A stretch of DNA of 64,000 bases from contig JAQNBH010000009.1 in assembly GCA_028752905.1 (NCBI GenBank), forward strand, positions 31,725,442 to 31,789,441, read 5' to 3'. The notes below the pieces were generated by a model that saw nothing but the letters and a program-made list of their open reading frames with translations, was not told the origin of the DNA and ran no database searches. Below are positions 1 through 14,900 of this stretch, piece after piece. The DNA is from Cladorhizidae sp. MBARI D1340-BT2. Taxonomy: Eukaryota > Porifera > Demospongiae > Poecilosclerida > Cladorhizidae. Position numbers and translations under genes: made by a program. Positions within the stretch are counted from its first letter, which is position 1. Each line of letters starts with the position of its first letter.

Positions 1-95
1 CTCTGTGAATGTGTATCTGTGTGAGTGCATTTGTGCATGTGTGTGTGTGTGTGTGCATGTGTGTGAGTGCATGCATGTGTGTGTGTGTGTTTCCT
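1..95. repeat. TG-rich microsatellite
   Basis: Imperfect (TG)n with interspersed TGCA and GTGAG; it continues from the left of the window. The open frame through it is low complexity. Confidence 0.85.
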
Positions 96-235
96 TCCAA
101 AACGACTACCTCAGAAAGAAGTGTCACAGGAAAGCAAGAAATAACACAGGAGTTAAGAACTCTTCTAGCTTGTGGTACTACTTGAGGGAGCAACATGCAC
201 TCGCCTCGTAGGGCAGGACCAAGGCTAGAACTACA

Positions 236-2932
236 GCCCTACTAAGGGCAAAGCCAGTAAGTCTACTCCTAGAGTAGGACCAGGGCTAGAACTATTAGTC
301 TGCTCCTAGAGTAGGACCAGGGCTAGAACTATTAGTCTGCTCCTAGAGTAGGACCAGGGCTAGAGCTATTAGTCTACTCCTAGAGTAGGACCAGGGCTAG
401 AACTATTAGTCTACTCCTAGAGTAGCACCAGGGCTAGAGCTATTAGTCTACTCCTAGAGTAGGACCAGGGCTAGAGCTATTAGTCTACTCCTAGAGTAGG
501 ACCAGGGCTAGAACTATTAGTCTACTCCTAGAGTAGCACCAGGGCTAGAACTATTAGTCTGCTCCTAGAGTAGGACCAGGGCTAGAACTATTAGTCTGCT
601 CCTAGAGTAGGACCAGGGCTAGAGCTATTAGTCTACTCCTAGAGTAGCACCAGGGCTAGAGCTATTAGTCTACTCCTAGAGTAGGACCAGGGCTAGATAT
701 TAGTCTACTCTTAGAGTAGGACCAGGGCTAGAACTATTAGTCTGCTCCTAGAGTAGGACCAGGGCTAGAGCTATTAGTCTACTCCTAGAGTAGGACCAGG
801 GCTGGAACTATTAGTCTACTCCTAGAGTAGCACCAGGGCTAGAGCTATTAGTCTACTCCTAGAGTAGGACCAGGGCTAGAGCTATTAGTCTACTCCTAGA
901 GTAGGACCAGGGCTAGAACTATTAGTCTACTCCTAGAGTAGCACCAGGGCTAGAGCTATTAGTCTACTCCTAGAGTAGGACCAGGGCTAGATATTAGTCT
1001 ACTCCTAGAGTAGGACCAGGGCTAGAACTATTAGTCTGCTCCTAGAGTAGGACCAGGGCTAGAGCTATTAGTCTACTCCTAGAGTAGGACCAGGGCTGGA
1101 ACTATTAGTCTACTCCTAGAGTAGCACCAGGGCTAGAGCTATTAGTCTACTCCTAGAGTAGGACCAGGGCTAGAGCTATTAGTCTACTCCTAGAGTAGGA
1201 CCAGGGCTAGAACTATTAGTCTACTCCTAGAGTAGCACCAGGGCTAGAACTATTAGTCTGCTCCTAGAGTAGGACCAGGGCTAGAACTATTAGTCTACTC
1301 CTAGAGTAGGACCAGGGCTAGAGCTATTAGTCTACTCCTAGAGTAGCACCAGGGCTAGAGCTATTAGTCTACTCCTAGAGTAGGACCAGGGGCTAGATAT
1401 TAGTCTACTCCTAGAGTAGGACCAGGGCTAGAACTATTAGTCTGCTCCTAGAGTAGGACCAGGGCTAGAGCTATTAGTCTACTCCTAGAGTAGGACCAGG
1501 GCTAGAACTATTAGTCTGCTCCTAGAGTAGGACCAGGGCTAGAACTATTAGTCTGCTCCTAGAGTAGGACCAGGGCAAGAACTATTAGTCTACTCCTAGA
1601 GTATAGCCAGGGCTAGAGCTATTAGTCTGCTCCTAGAGTAGCACCAGGGCTAGAACTATTAGTCTACTCCTAGAGTATAGCCAGGGCTAGAGCTATTAGT
1701 CTGCTCCTAGAGTAGCACCAGTATTAGTCTACTCCTAGAGTGGGACCAGGGCTAGAACTATTAGTCTAGAGTATGGCCAGGGCTAGAACTATTAGTCTAC
1801 TCCTAGAGTAGCACCAGTATTAGTCTACTCCTAGAGTGGGACCAGGGCTAGAACTATTAGTCTACTCCTAGAGTAGGACCAGGGCTAGAGCTATTAGTCT
1901 ACTCCTAGAGTAGGACCAGGGCTAGAGCTATTAGTCTACTCCTAGAGTAGGACCAGGGCTAGAACTATTAGTCTACTCCTAGAGTAGGACCAGGGCTAGA
2001 GCTATTAGTCTACTCCTAGAGTAGCACCAGGGCTAGAGCTATTAGTCTACTCCTAGAGTAGGACCAGGGGCTAGATATTAGTCTACTCCTAGAGTAGGAC
2101 CAGGGTTAGAACTATTAGTCTGCTCCTAGAGTAGGACCAGGGCTAGAGCTATTAGTCTACTCCTAGAGTAGGACCAGGGCTAGAACTATTAGTCTACTCC
2201 TAGAGTAGCACCAGGGCTAGAACTATTAGTCTACTCCTAGAGTAGGACCAGGGCTAGAGCTATTAGTCTACTCCTAGAGTAGGACCAGGGCTAGAACTAT
2301 TAGTCTGCTCCTAGAGTAGGACCAGGGCTAGAACTATTAGTCTGCTCCTAGAGTAGGACCAGGGCAAGAACTATTAGTCTACTCCTAGAGTATAGCCAGG
2401 GCTAGAGCTATTAGTCTGCTCCTAGAGTAGCACCAGGGCTAGAACTATTAGTCTAGAGTATGGCCAGGGCTAGAACTATTAGTCTACTCCTAGAGTAGGA
2501 CCAGGGCTAGAGCTATTAGTCTACTCCTAGAGTAGGACCAGGGCAAGAACTATTAGTCTACTCCTAGAGTAGGACCAGGGCTAGAGCTATTAGTCTACTC
2601 CTAGAGTAGGACCAGGGCTAGAACTATTAGTCTACTCCTAGAGTGGGACCAGGGCTAGAACTATTAGTCTACTCCTAGAGTAGGACCAGGGCTAGAGCTA
2701 TTAGTCTACTCCTAGAGTAGGACCAGGGCTAGAGCTATTAGTCTACTCCTAGAGTAGGACCAGGGCTAGAACTATTAGTCTACTCCTAGAGTAGGACCAG
2801 GGCTAGAACTATTAGTCTACTCCTAGAGTAGCACCAGGGCTAGAACTATTAGTCTGCTCCTAGAGTAGCACCAGTATTAGTCTACTCCTAGAGTAGAACC
2901 AGGGCTAGAGCTATTAGTCTACTCCTAGGCGG
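236..2932. repeat. 37-bp minisatellite, about 70 copies
   Basis: The unit is 37 bp (core CTCCTAGAGTAGGACCAGGG, then CTAGARCTATTAGTCT). Variants (AGCACC for AGGACC, loss of GAGCT giving CTAGATATTAG) recur in blocks near 683, 991, 1394 and 2075, so multi-unit blocks have been copied. Each unit contains the inverted repeat CTACTC-CTA-GAGTAG. It lies in the intron downstream of the last exon found and begins about 30 bp past that exon's donor. Confidence 0.97.
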
Positions 2933-2961
2933 GGCACCACTGGTATGTTTGTTTGTCTAAC

Positions 2962-2981
2962 CTGGCGCAGTATCTGCACCT
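2962..2981 (-). CDS. SLC12A9: SLC12A9-like exon V (tentative 20-nt microexon)
   Basis: Phase 1 to 0, coding (K)VQILRQ after ...IIPE of exon U. In the family a short segment ending in LR follows this point. The acceptor (CCTATAG) has a weak pyrimidine tract and the donor is GTTAGA. A longer open stretch to 3024 exists in another frame but does not fit the phase. Confidence 0.4.
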
Positions 2982-5900
2982 CTATAGGATTGTTTTGGTG
3001 ATGGCAGTCCAGTTTTGACTGGGAAACAATACATCGAACAGCCCCCACCCACCATCCTCCCAACCAAATTCTTCGGGACAAGTCCCTTTTCCTAATAAAC
3101 TTTTGACGATGCCTTGAGTTGGTCAAGTTTAACATGACATTACTTTATGTGACAAATTCAGTCAGAAGAGTGACTGAGTCAGCAATGACACTCAACCAGA
3201 GAGACTTATTCCTAGTGCAAAACGATCAACCAGACGCTTACTCTACACACATAAGCTTACTCTCAGGAATGATAAAGATGCGTATCTTGGTGTGGGACTT
3301 CCAGTCAGTCTTCATGTGTAGGACGCAGGCAAGCTGGAGTAGGAGCATGAATGTATCGTCAAAGCCTTCCTCAAACTTGACCTGGAGTGGCCACACATCG
3401 ATGTAGGGCTGATGTCTCAGCTGTTTCTTGTTCAGGTTATCAAAGCTGGGAAGGAGGCCATGGTGGTGGGAGGGGGAGAAAGAATGGGGAGAGGGGTAGA
3501 AGAAGGGCAGACATTTATGGATGTGTTGATATGTTAGGTGAACTCTATCACACTAAATTTCATAGGGGTTTAAAAAACTCACCAAAACTACCTACAGAGA
3601 ATGACCAGTAGCAAGCAAAAATAAACTTAAGTCCCTAGCTGCCTACATCATGGGGTGGCATCGTTAGTGTGATTAATGACACGCTGACCACAACTATGAA
3701 TATAGTTATGATCAATATGCAAAGATTTTACACAAGTCAACATAACATACATTATATTGTATTCATAACTATAACATTACACACTACATTATATTGTATT
3801 CATAACTATAACATTACACATTACATTATACTGTATGCATAACTATAACATTACACATTAAATTATACTGTATTCATAACTATAAAAACACTACATTATA
3901 TAGTATTCATAACTATAACAACACTAATTATATTGTATTCATAACTATAACAACACTAATTATATTGTATTCATAACTATAACAACACTACATTATATTG
4001 TATTCATAACTATAACAACACTACATTATATTGTATTCATAACTATAACAACATTATACTGTGTACATAACTATAACATAACACACTACATTATATTGTA
4101 TTCAGAACTATAACATTAATACACACTACATTATATTGTATACAGGCATTCGGTCAACACAACAAAGATTATTCCTTGACACAACCTGGACCTACTACTG
4201 GACACTGCCAGACAATACAAAGTTATTGATGAACCAACATGCTCATTCCTATTGGTAACACTGCCAGCAGCTTTTGTTGGCTCTGTTGTGATCTATTACT
4301 GTACTGATTTACTGTGCTGATGGATATTGTTGCTCATGGATTTCTGCAGGAAATATGGACCAACTATAAGCTTGCTGCCCTTTATCTGTAAAAGAAAAGG
4401 AAGAGAAAGTTTAATGTTTGGCTTGATATTTTGCACAAGAACAAGCTAATACTGCACCTAGATCCATTAAAGCTTGTCAGCTTTATTACTGACAAAGAAA
4501 GAGAAGAGCAGCCATCACCATCTGCTTTAGAGATATGTTGATCATTTGACTGGCAGTGGTCAAGAATTTCTCTGATAAGCGATGGGGGAAAAAAGAAAAA
4601 GAAGGAAAAAAAGTTCCGTAGCTCCAGATCTTGCCCGAGGCAAGATGCTGGAATGATTTTCAAGATTGTCAAAACTGCTGAATGGTTTGGTCGATATTAT
4701 TTTCCTTATTTCCCATGTTATTTCCCATGTATTCCCATGTATATATGGCATCCAAACTTGGTGGCTAAATACAATATGAATTCAGGATTTAAAAAAAAAA
4801 TTCTTTTTTTTCCTTCCATTGGCAATCAATCACTGAATGTGTTATGGATATTTGAAAAAACGAGAGCCCCTCAAGGCGCTTGCGATGGATCAGTAGGTTA
4901 ATTAAGTGTGGGAATATAATTGCATTGCTGCACTCACTGTCTCATGATGCAAATATTCTTGCCCAGGATGACTGCGTCTTGGATGATACCCACATAGTCT
5001 TCCACAGTCAATATCTGCTCTTCCTCCTGTCAACAACAAGCACAGAGGTAGGATGTACACTCCTAAACCAGGTCACCCTCTCATTTAATTATGCTTAAAC
5101 CCTCTCATTTAATTGTCGAATTCAAATATGGTAACCATTTCAACCAACATTATGTTTAAACCTCAAGTTTAATTATGATCTCATTATGGCAATGCCTCTA
5201 GTTATTGTGGTAACCCCTCTAATTAGTAGGATAGTCCTCTAAAAATAACCCCCGCAATGTTGCCAGTTGATGGAGACTGAAGATAAAAAGAAATGCTTGA
5301 ATAGACTAAGAACCCACGGCTTCTCCCCTGTACCTCTCTTTCAAGTGATTGCAGTGTCAGACAGACCTCTGCGTGTGTGTGCATTAAGATGTAAGGCATG
5401 GGTCTCTATCATACAACAGGAAATGCTGTCTATATAATGTTATAATCACACACTCTCAACCAGCACCCGATCTAAACCACCACAGTGGGCTTGCAAAGGT
5501 TGTAGCTGGCCTAGGCTCGAGACAGGCCACCATAGAGCAGCTGTAGGGGGTAGCTCTCTGCTGGTGGGGAGATAGAAGCTTACGGTGGGTGATCACCCAA
5601 GTAAATAACCTTGTTGCAAGTCTAGGGAGGAGCCGACAGAACCCTGCGAGTGCCACCGATAGAAATCACATCATGTTCATGGGCTGATGCAGAGTGCACA
5701 CACAGTCAGGCAGGGGTCACCTGTTCATGGGCTGATAGAGTGCACATAGTCAGGCAGGGGTCACCTGTTCATGGGCTGATAGAGTGCACACACAGTCAGG
5801 CAGGGGTCACCTGTTCATGGGCTGATAGAGTGCACACAGTCAGGCGGCAGGGGTCACCTGTTCATGGGCTGATAGAGTGCATACAGTCAGGCAGGGGTCA

Positions 5901-8900
5901 CCTGTTCATGGGCTGATAGAGTGCACACAGTCAGGCAGGGGTCACCTGTTCATGGGCTGATAGAGTGCACACAGTCAGGCAGGGGTCACCTGTTCATGGG
6001 CTGATAGAGTGCACACAGTCAGGCAGGGGTCACCTGTTCATGGGCTGATAGAGTGCACACATAGTCAGGCAGGGGTCACCTGTTCATGGGCTGATAGAGT
6101 GCACACACAGTCAGGCAGGGGTCACCTGTTCATGGGCTGATAGAGTGCACACACAGTCAGGCAGGGGTCACCTGTTCATGGGCTGGTAGAGTGCACACAC
6201 AGTCAGGCAGGGGTCACCTGTTCATGGGCTGATAGAGAGGCAGGGGTCACCTGTTCATGGGCTGATAGAGTGCACACAGTCAGGCAGGGGTCACCTGTTC
6301 ATGGGCTGGTAGAGTGCACACACAGTCAGGCAGGGGTCACCTGTTCATGGGCTGATAGAGAGGCAGGGGTCACCTGTTCATGGGCTGATAGAGTGCACAG
6401 TCAGGCAGGGGTCACCTGTTCATGGGCTGATAGAGTGCACACAGTCAGGCAGGGGTCACCTGTTCATGGGCTGATAGAGTGCACACAGTCAGGCCGGGGT
6501 CACCTGTTCATGGGCTGATAGAGTGCACACAGTCAGGCAGGGGTCACCTGTTCATGGGCTGATAGAGTGCACACATAGTCAGGCAGGGGTCACCTGTTCA
6601 TGGGCTGATAGAGTGCACACACAGTCAGGCAGGGGTCACCTGTTCATGGGCTGATAGAGTGCACACACAGTCAGGCAGGGGTCACCTGTTCATGGGCTGG
6701 TAGAGTGCACACACAGTCAGGCAGGGGTCACCTGTTCATGGGCTGATAGAGAGGCAGGGGTCACCTGTTCATGGGCTGATAGAGTGCACACAGTCAGGCA
6801 GGGGTCACCTGTTCATGGGCTGATAGAGAGGCAGGGGTCACCTGTTCATGGGCTGGTAGAGTGCACACACAGTCAGGCAGGGGTCACCTGTTCATGGGCT
6901 GATAGAGAGGCAGGGGTCACCTGTTCATGGGCTGATAGAGTGCACACAGTCAGGCAGGGGTCACCTGTTCATGGGCTGATAGAGTGCACACACAGTCAGG
7001 CAGGGGTCACCTGTTCATGGGCTGATAGAGTGCACACACAGTCAGGCAGGGGTCACCTGTTCATGGGCTGATAGAGTGCACACACAGTCAGGCAGGGGTC
7101 ACCTGTTCATGGGCTGATAGAGTGCACACAGTCAGGCGGGGGTCACCTGTTCATGGGCTGATAGAGTGCACACACAGTCAGGCAGGGGTCACCTGTTCAT
7201 GGGCTGATAGAGTGCACACAGTCAGGTAGGGGTCACCTGTTCATGGGCTGATAGAGTGCACACACAGTCAGGTAGGGGTCACCTGTTCATGGGCTGATAG
7301 AGTGCACACACAGTCAGGCAGAGGTCACCTGTTCATGGGCTGATAGAGTGCACACACAGTCAGGCAGGGGTCACCTGTTCATGGGCTGATAGAGTGCACA
7401 CAGTCAGGCAGGGGTCACCTGTTCATGGGCTGATAGAGTTCACACACAGTCAGGCAGGGGTCACCTGTTCATGGGCTGATAGAGTGCACACACAGTCAGG
7501 CAGGGGTCACCTGTTCATGGGCTGATAGAGTGCACACACAGTCAGGCAGGGGTCACCTGTTCATGGGCTGATAGAGTGCACACACAGTCAGGCAGGGGTC
7601 ACCTGTTCATGGGCTGATAGAGTGCACACAGTCAGGCAGGGGTCACCTGTTCATGGGCTGATAGAGTGCACACAGTCAGGCAGGGGTCACCTGTTCATGG
7701 GCTGATAGAGTGCACACAGTCAGGCAGGGGTCACCTGTTCATGGGCTGATGCAGAGTGCACACAGTCAGGCAGGGGTCACCTGTTCATGGGCTGATAGAG
7801 TGCACACACAGTCAGGCTGGGGTCACCTGTTCATGGGCTGATAGAGTGCACACACAGTCAGGCAGGGGTCACCTGTTCATGGGCTGATAGAGTGCACACA
7901 CAGTCAGGCTGGGGTCACCTGTTCATGGGCTGATGCAGAGTGCACACAGTCAGGCAGGGGTCACCTGTTCATGGGCTAATGCAGACACAGTCAGGCAGGG
8001 TTCACCTGAGTACTTTTCAAGGTAAGGCTATGACACAGCAAGTGTGTGACACATAGATCCTGTAGGTTAGGTAGGTGTAGGGTCAGTGGCAAGCAAATTT
8101 AAAACATGAGGGGTTGGGTTGGTCTACATAGGGTCAGTGGCAAGCAAATTTAAAACATGAGGGGTTAGGTTGGTCTAAAGCAAATTTAAAACATGGAGGT
8201 TAGGTTGGTCTAATGCAAATTTAAAACATGGAGCTTAGTAGGTAGGTCTAGGGTCAGTAGCAAGCAAGAGATTCAACTTGGAGTGCTGATTTTGCTGCAG
8301 TTCTCTTGTACTAGAACATTCAAGAGTTCAATTAACCTCAAACTGCTTGAGAGCTTCTTGGTGTTACTCCACGAAAAAACAAAACAAAACAAAAACACAA
8401 TGACTATGTCCTCCTCAATAATCAACTTGAAATCAAGGCCTGTCCACACTGCACACAGATGGGCATAATGAGTGTTGGCTCAGAGGAAAATGCTGATGCG
8501 CATTTGTCGCGTCCAGCACCAAAATAAACCGTACGAAGTAAAGCTAAGCAGCCTACCAAAGTCAGTCAAAATCATATACATTAGCTGTAGTTGAGATGGA
8601 GTTTGTTTTTGCGTCCTTTTCTTGCTGATCAGCTACCTATAGATGCACAGGAAATATTTTCTGCAGAGAAGAAAGAAGAGAGAGCTGAGGGAAAGGCAGA
8701 ACCGATGAAGGTTGCGACTGCACGAACTTCAGAAGTCCAGATGCAAGGCGTATAAACATAGTAATAGTTCTCTAGCTACTGTATGTAGTTGGTCTAGCTA
8801 GCTACTTTGGCCGCACCACAGATAGCATATGTACAGCTACATGTAGCTCCAAGTTCCTAATGCAATCACAAACACACGAGTGCATGAAATTCTTTTCAAC

Positions 8901-11900
8901 GCAAACTCGCATAGTTATTTGAACGTGTTAATTTGTTGCTCATATTCGCATCAAACCACCTATCGGGGTGGACCAGAATAATGCGCAATATTTTAATTCA
9001 ACTTCAGTGTGGATGCGACCAATGTGCATTGGCTTGTGCAGTGTAGACTGGCCTTTACTCTCTCGATGCTTCAACTAGATGCTCTAGCCTTCATCAGGAA
9101 TAAAAGACAGTGTGACCTTGCTACATGTATATACCAGTAGCTACGTGGTGGATGGCTAAATACCTGATATAATAAGGTCACACAAGCCTTAAGCATCTCA
9201 TTATCCCTGATGAAAAGCTAAAGCATCTAGCAAAACATCGAGAGAGCAAAGTTCAAGTTATTGAGGAAGAAAAAAAAGCCCTCTAATAAATGTTAATGGC
9301 CTCCTACAGAAGTCCACACACTCAAGACAAACAAAACAAAAACACACAAAGAAACCAAAAAAATGTGAAGTTTGTTAAGCATCTTGCCATTTTTCCCGCA
9401 CCAATGCATTCACGGACAAGTTCCTCATACACTGCACCACGTGTGAAGTAAACTCACCTTCAGTAATCACATCTAAAAATGTAACTTCTAATTATACCCA
9501 CAAGTATAGAATAACTAACTCATGCAGACACTGATGTCTTCACTACATGCAAGTACAGAATAACTAACTCATGCAGACACTGATGTCTTCACTACATGCA
9601 AGTACAGAATAACTAACTCATGCAGACACTGATGTCTTCACTACATGCAAGTATAGATAACTCTAACTCATGCAGACACTGATGTCATGTTCACTAAAAC
9701 TCACACATGTTCTAAGAGGAGGCAATTCGTCATTGACGAAGTCAAACTTCTCGAAGGAAGTGTCCCTAATGAGGGAGCGGATAATCTTAGGTTTCTTGAG
9801 CAAGCGCAGACGAAGGTTTGACAGGGAGCTGATGGGGATGGTGCTGTCGTAGAAGCCGAGGGCCAGCGTGTTGGGTTTCATGCCTCCCAATCCTGCGGTC
9901 TGATACACATCAACACAAACAATTCACATGTGTACAACCTTGAAAGGCTTCATTTTGTTCTGAAAGTGCCAAGATGGAAGAATTCAAGTATCTCTACTTC
10001 TACACAATCGTACATCCTCCCAGTGCATATATGCCAATATTGGCAGACCAATCATACTAGATATTCCCACAATGAATCCTGCACATATAAATCTACATTC
10101 TAGCTGAGAAACTTGGAGGAGCCAGCACAAAGCAGCTAGTTGCCAAGAGAGGTGCATGACACAGACATTGAGGGGACCTGAATCAGGTGAGGGGACCTGA
10201 ATCAAGTGAGGGGACCTGAATCAAGTGAGGGGACCTGAATCAAGTGAGGGGACCTGAATCAAGTGAGGGGACCTGAATCAAGTGAGGGGACCTGAATCAA
10301 CGAGACAGTGAGGGGACCTGAATCAAGTGAGGGGACCTGAATCAAGTGAGGGGACCTGAATCAAATGAGGGGACCTGAATCAAGTGAGGGGACCTGAATC
10401 AAAGAGACAGCGAGGGGACCTGAATCAAGTGAGGGGACCTGAATCAAGTGAGGGGACCTGAATCAAGTGAGGGGACCTGAATCAAGTGAGGGGATCTGAA
10501 TCAAATGAGGGGACCTGAATCAAAGAGACAGCGAGGGGACCTGAATCAAGTGAGGGGACCTAAATCAAGTGAGGGGACCTGAATCAAGTGAGGGGACCTG
10601 AATCAAGTGAGGGGATCTGAATCAAATGAGGGGACCTGAATCAAAGAGACAGCAAGGGGACCTGAATCAAGTGAGGGACCCTGAATCAAGTGAGGGGATC
10701 TGAATCAAGTGAGGGGATCTGAATCAAATGAGGGGACCTGAATCAAGTGAGGGGACCTGAATCAAGTGAGGGGATCTGAATCAAATGAGGGGACCTGAAT
10801 CAAAGAGACAGCGAGGGGACCTGAATCAAGTGAGGGGACCTGAATCAAGTGAGGGGATCTGAATCAAATGAGGGGACCTGAATCAAAGAGACAGCGAGGG
10901 GACCTGAATCAAGTGAGGGGACCTGAATCAAGTGAGGGGACCTGAATCAAGTGAAGGGACCTGAATCAAGTGAGGGGACCTGAATCAAAGAGATAGTGAG
11001 GGGACCTGAATCAAGTGAGGGGACCTGAATCAAATGAGGGGACCTGAATCAAATGAGGGGACCTGAATCAACGAGACGGTGAGGGGACATGAATCAAGTG
11101 AGGGGACCTGAATCAAAGAGATAGTGAGGGGACCTGAATCAAGTGAGGGGACTTGAATCAAGTTGAGGGGACCTGAATCAAATGAGGGGACCTGAATCAA
11201 ATGAGGGGACCTGAATCAAATGAGGGGACCTGAATCAAGTGAGGGGACCTGAATCAAGTGAGGGGATCTGAATCAAATGAGGGGACCTGAATAAAAGAGA
11301 CAGTGAGGGGACCTGAATCAAGTGAGGGGACCTGAATCAAGTGAGGGGATCTGAATCAAGTGAGGGGACCTGAATCAACGAGACGGTGAGGGGACCTGAA
11401 TCAAGTGAGGGGACCTGAATCAAGTGAGGGGACTTGAATCAAGTGAGGGGATCTGAATCAAAGAGACAGCGAGGGGACCTGAATCAAGTGAGGGGACCTG
11501 AATCAAATGAGGGGACCTGAATCAAATGAGGGGACCTGAATCAAGTGAGGGGACCTGAATCAAATGAGGGGACCTGAATCAAGTGAGGGGACCTGAATCA
11601 AATGAGGGGACCTGAATCAAGTGAGGGGACCTGAATCAAGTGAGGGGACCTGAATCAAATGAGGGGACCTGAATCAAGTGAGGGGACCTGAATCAAGTGA
11701 GGGGATCTGAATCAAATGAGGGGACCTGAATCAAAGAGACAGCGAGGGGACCTGAATCAAGTGAGGGGACCTGAATCAAGTGAGGGGACCTGAATCAAGT
11801 GAGGGGACCTGAATCAAGTGAGGGGACCTGAATCAAGTGAGGGGACCTGAATCAAGTGAGGGGACCTGAATCAAGTGAGGGGACCTGAATCAAATGAGGG

Positions 11901-14900
11901 GACCTGAATCAAGTGAGGGGACCTGAATCAAGTGAGGGGATCTGAATCAAATGAGGGGACCTGAATCAAAGAGACAGCGAGGGGACCTGAATCAAGTGAG
12001 GGGATCTGAATCAAATGAGGTGACCTGAATCAAAGAGGCAGCGAGGGGACCTGAATCAAGTGAGGGGACCTGAATCAAATGAGGGGACCTGAATCAAGTG
12101 AGGGGACCTGAATCAAGTGAGGGGACCTGAATCAAGTGAGGGGACCTGAATGAAAGAGACAGACAGTGAGGGGACCTCAGCCTGAGAGCAAACTCTGAAG
12201 AAAGCAACTGCACCATCTCAACACTGGACTCGTACCCTCACATGCCCAGTAGAATGCTACAGCATTACAAAATAGTCAGAAAACCTCATCTATTTCTGGT
12301 TGGACAGGGTGAGCGGGCGAAGAGGGGGGAAAATTAAAAATGACAGACATAATCACATTTCTGGAAGTTGCTGCTGAGGAAGGCTACCGAGAACCACACA
12401 GAATCCCTTGGCTAGCTGATAGTGGCAAAAAAAAAAGGGTGATAGTCCAGCACATACATGTACCACCAACCCCAGCACAAGTGCAACCATTCAATGTTAG
12501 GTCTGGAGACAAACCTGTTTAAAGCTTGTGCTTGTAGCTAAAGAGCTGCTATTATACCGTGCAAGTTACTGAAGAGCAAGGGGGCGGGGGAAACACCTAA
12601 AGACAATGGGAAATGTTCAAGCCCATAACTTCTTCCCCTTAATGTAATTTTTTAAGCTATTTTATTAATATTCATGTAAATGCATTAGGCACATGTAAGG
12701 CATACGGTCAGTGGCTTGAAAAATATTTGAATTGGTAGGATTAATAGAAAGTTCAAACTTCTTGCAGGTCTTCTGCTATACATGCAAATATTGTGATGGG
12801 CAGTGGTAAGTGTGACCAGCACCACTTGATTTCTCTGCAAGCCAAGTGCTGACCCTTTACCTACCTAACCCCAAGCACTCGAGTCAAGTAGCAACACTTG
12901 ATAGCTCGGCAAGCCACTGACTTAACTACCTAACCACACTCACTTGAGGTGGTAAGTGTGGCCAGCACCACTTGATTTCTCTGCAAGCCACTGACCCTCT
13001 ACCTACCTAACCCCAAGCATTTAAAACATTCTGAACGCCGACTTTATTTGGTTTGAAAAAGAAGTAAGTTCTCAAACTGTTCAGAACAGAAGTACAATGA
13101 GCTGGAGTTTGGTATAAGATCCGTTGACAAGAGCTACGCTAGCGCTTGGTCACTAGATGTCTACAACAAATCTTGTATCAAAGAAATGCATCCAGGAGCA
13201 CCTCTTAGCTCAAAACAAAGGAACTCGAGTGATTCCTGGTATGCACAGGTGTTTGTGCTGTTTTCACTGAGGAAGAAACTCCAAAAATAGCAAAAGCCAG
13301 GAAGAGACTGATCATGAAGGCAGTTGCGATCGTCAGCCATTAAAAAAAAATTTTTATTTTATTTAGCCCGTCTAACTGGAAGTGAAGTATTTAAAATCAA
13401 TAGAGCAGTCTATTGGGCATGTGCATATGGAGGAGGGGCCTGTAACACATATTCCTTGATTAATATAATCCTCCACCCCACCCCACCCCCGAGTTTGCAT
13501 CATTGGCACTTATGGCACTTAATCGGCTACTTTTTGACGACACTAAACTCACTTGCATGGGGAAGATGGGGAAGGCTCCTTGAACATATTTTTTAACCAT
13601 TGTGTCCACCTTAAATATAGCCCACCTAATCACCTAAAAATGTACTAAGTAGCTGCTAGTAAGTGTCAGCAGTAACCAAGGCAACAATGCCTAGGAGATG
13701 CTCTCTGAGGAAATTACAAACAAACTTCAAGTGGCTCTCGACAGAGTCCATCAGAACTGAAGTCACAATGCAGTCCCTCCAGTGAATGAGCTAAAGGGTG
13801 AAAGGTGAATAGCTATCGGTCCCTCATCCTGGCAATCATGTAATACTCGTTAGAAACTTTTAAGGTGGGCCTGAAAGCAGCGTGACGTTAGGTACTGTGT
13901 GTGTGTGTGTGTGTGTGTGCATGTGCATGTGTGTACATGTGTGTGTGTGCATGTGCATGTGTGTGTGTGTACATGTGTGTGTGTGTGTGTGTGGGTAGGT
14001 GCCTTACTGCTAGCAGGTTCTGAGTGCCAGACCGAATTGAAGGTGCGACTGTCAACTCCACAAATGACTTCACTTTGGAGATCTCTACAAACGACAGCCA
14101 GACGTTCAGCTGGTTAGCGTAATATTTTGCAGTCTGGAAATACAATAGCATAAACACAATAACAACAGCCACAGTAATTAAAAACAACAACATGAATTAC
14201 ACACATACTAGCAACAACAAGTGCAATGGCTACTATAAGACAAAGTCCTTCTTGTCCCAGCAACAAGTGCAATGGCTACTATAAGACAAAGTCCTTCTTG
14301 TCCCAGCAACAAGTGCAATGGCTACCATAAGACAACAAGTCCTTCTTGTCCCAGCAACAAATGCAACGGCTACTATAAGACAACAAGTGCTTCTTGTCCA
14401 AGCAACAAGTGCAATGGCTACTATAAGACAACAAGTCCTTCTTGTCCAAGCAACAAGTGCAATGGCTACTATAAGACAACAATTGCTTCTTGTCCAAGCA
14501 ACAAGTGCAATGGCTACTATAAGACAACAAGTCCTTCTTGTCCAAGCAACAAGTGCAATGGCTACTATAAGACAACAAGTCCTTCTTGTCCAAGCAACAA
14601 ATGCAATGGCTACTATAAGACAACAAGTCCTTCTTGTCCCAGCAACAAGTGCAATGGCTACTATAAGACAAAGTCCTTCTTGTCCCAGCAACAAGTGCAA
14701 TGGCTACTATAAGAAAACAAGTGCTTCTTGTCCCAGCAACAAGTGCAATGGCTACTATAAGACAACAAGTGCTTCTTGTCCAAGCAACAAGTGCAATGGC
14801 TACTATAAGACAACAAGTGCTTCTTGTCCCAGCAACAAATGCAATGGCTACTATAAGACAACAAGTGCTTCTTGTCCAAGCAACAAGTGCAATGGCTACT

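Noticed and set aside
236..2932. CRISPR-like regular array
   Set aside because: Units are head-to-tail without distinct spacers, in animal intronic DNA; a minisatellite. The same applies to the other arrays.
2962..3024. Longer version of exon V ([18 protein letters not shown])
   Set aside because: The frame would need a phase different from the end of exon U.
5650..7071. ORFs over the 44-46-bp array ([20 protein letters not shown])
   Set aside because: Repeat translation in shifting frames with no conserved start.
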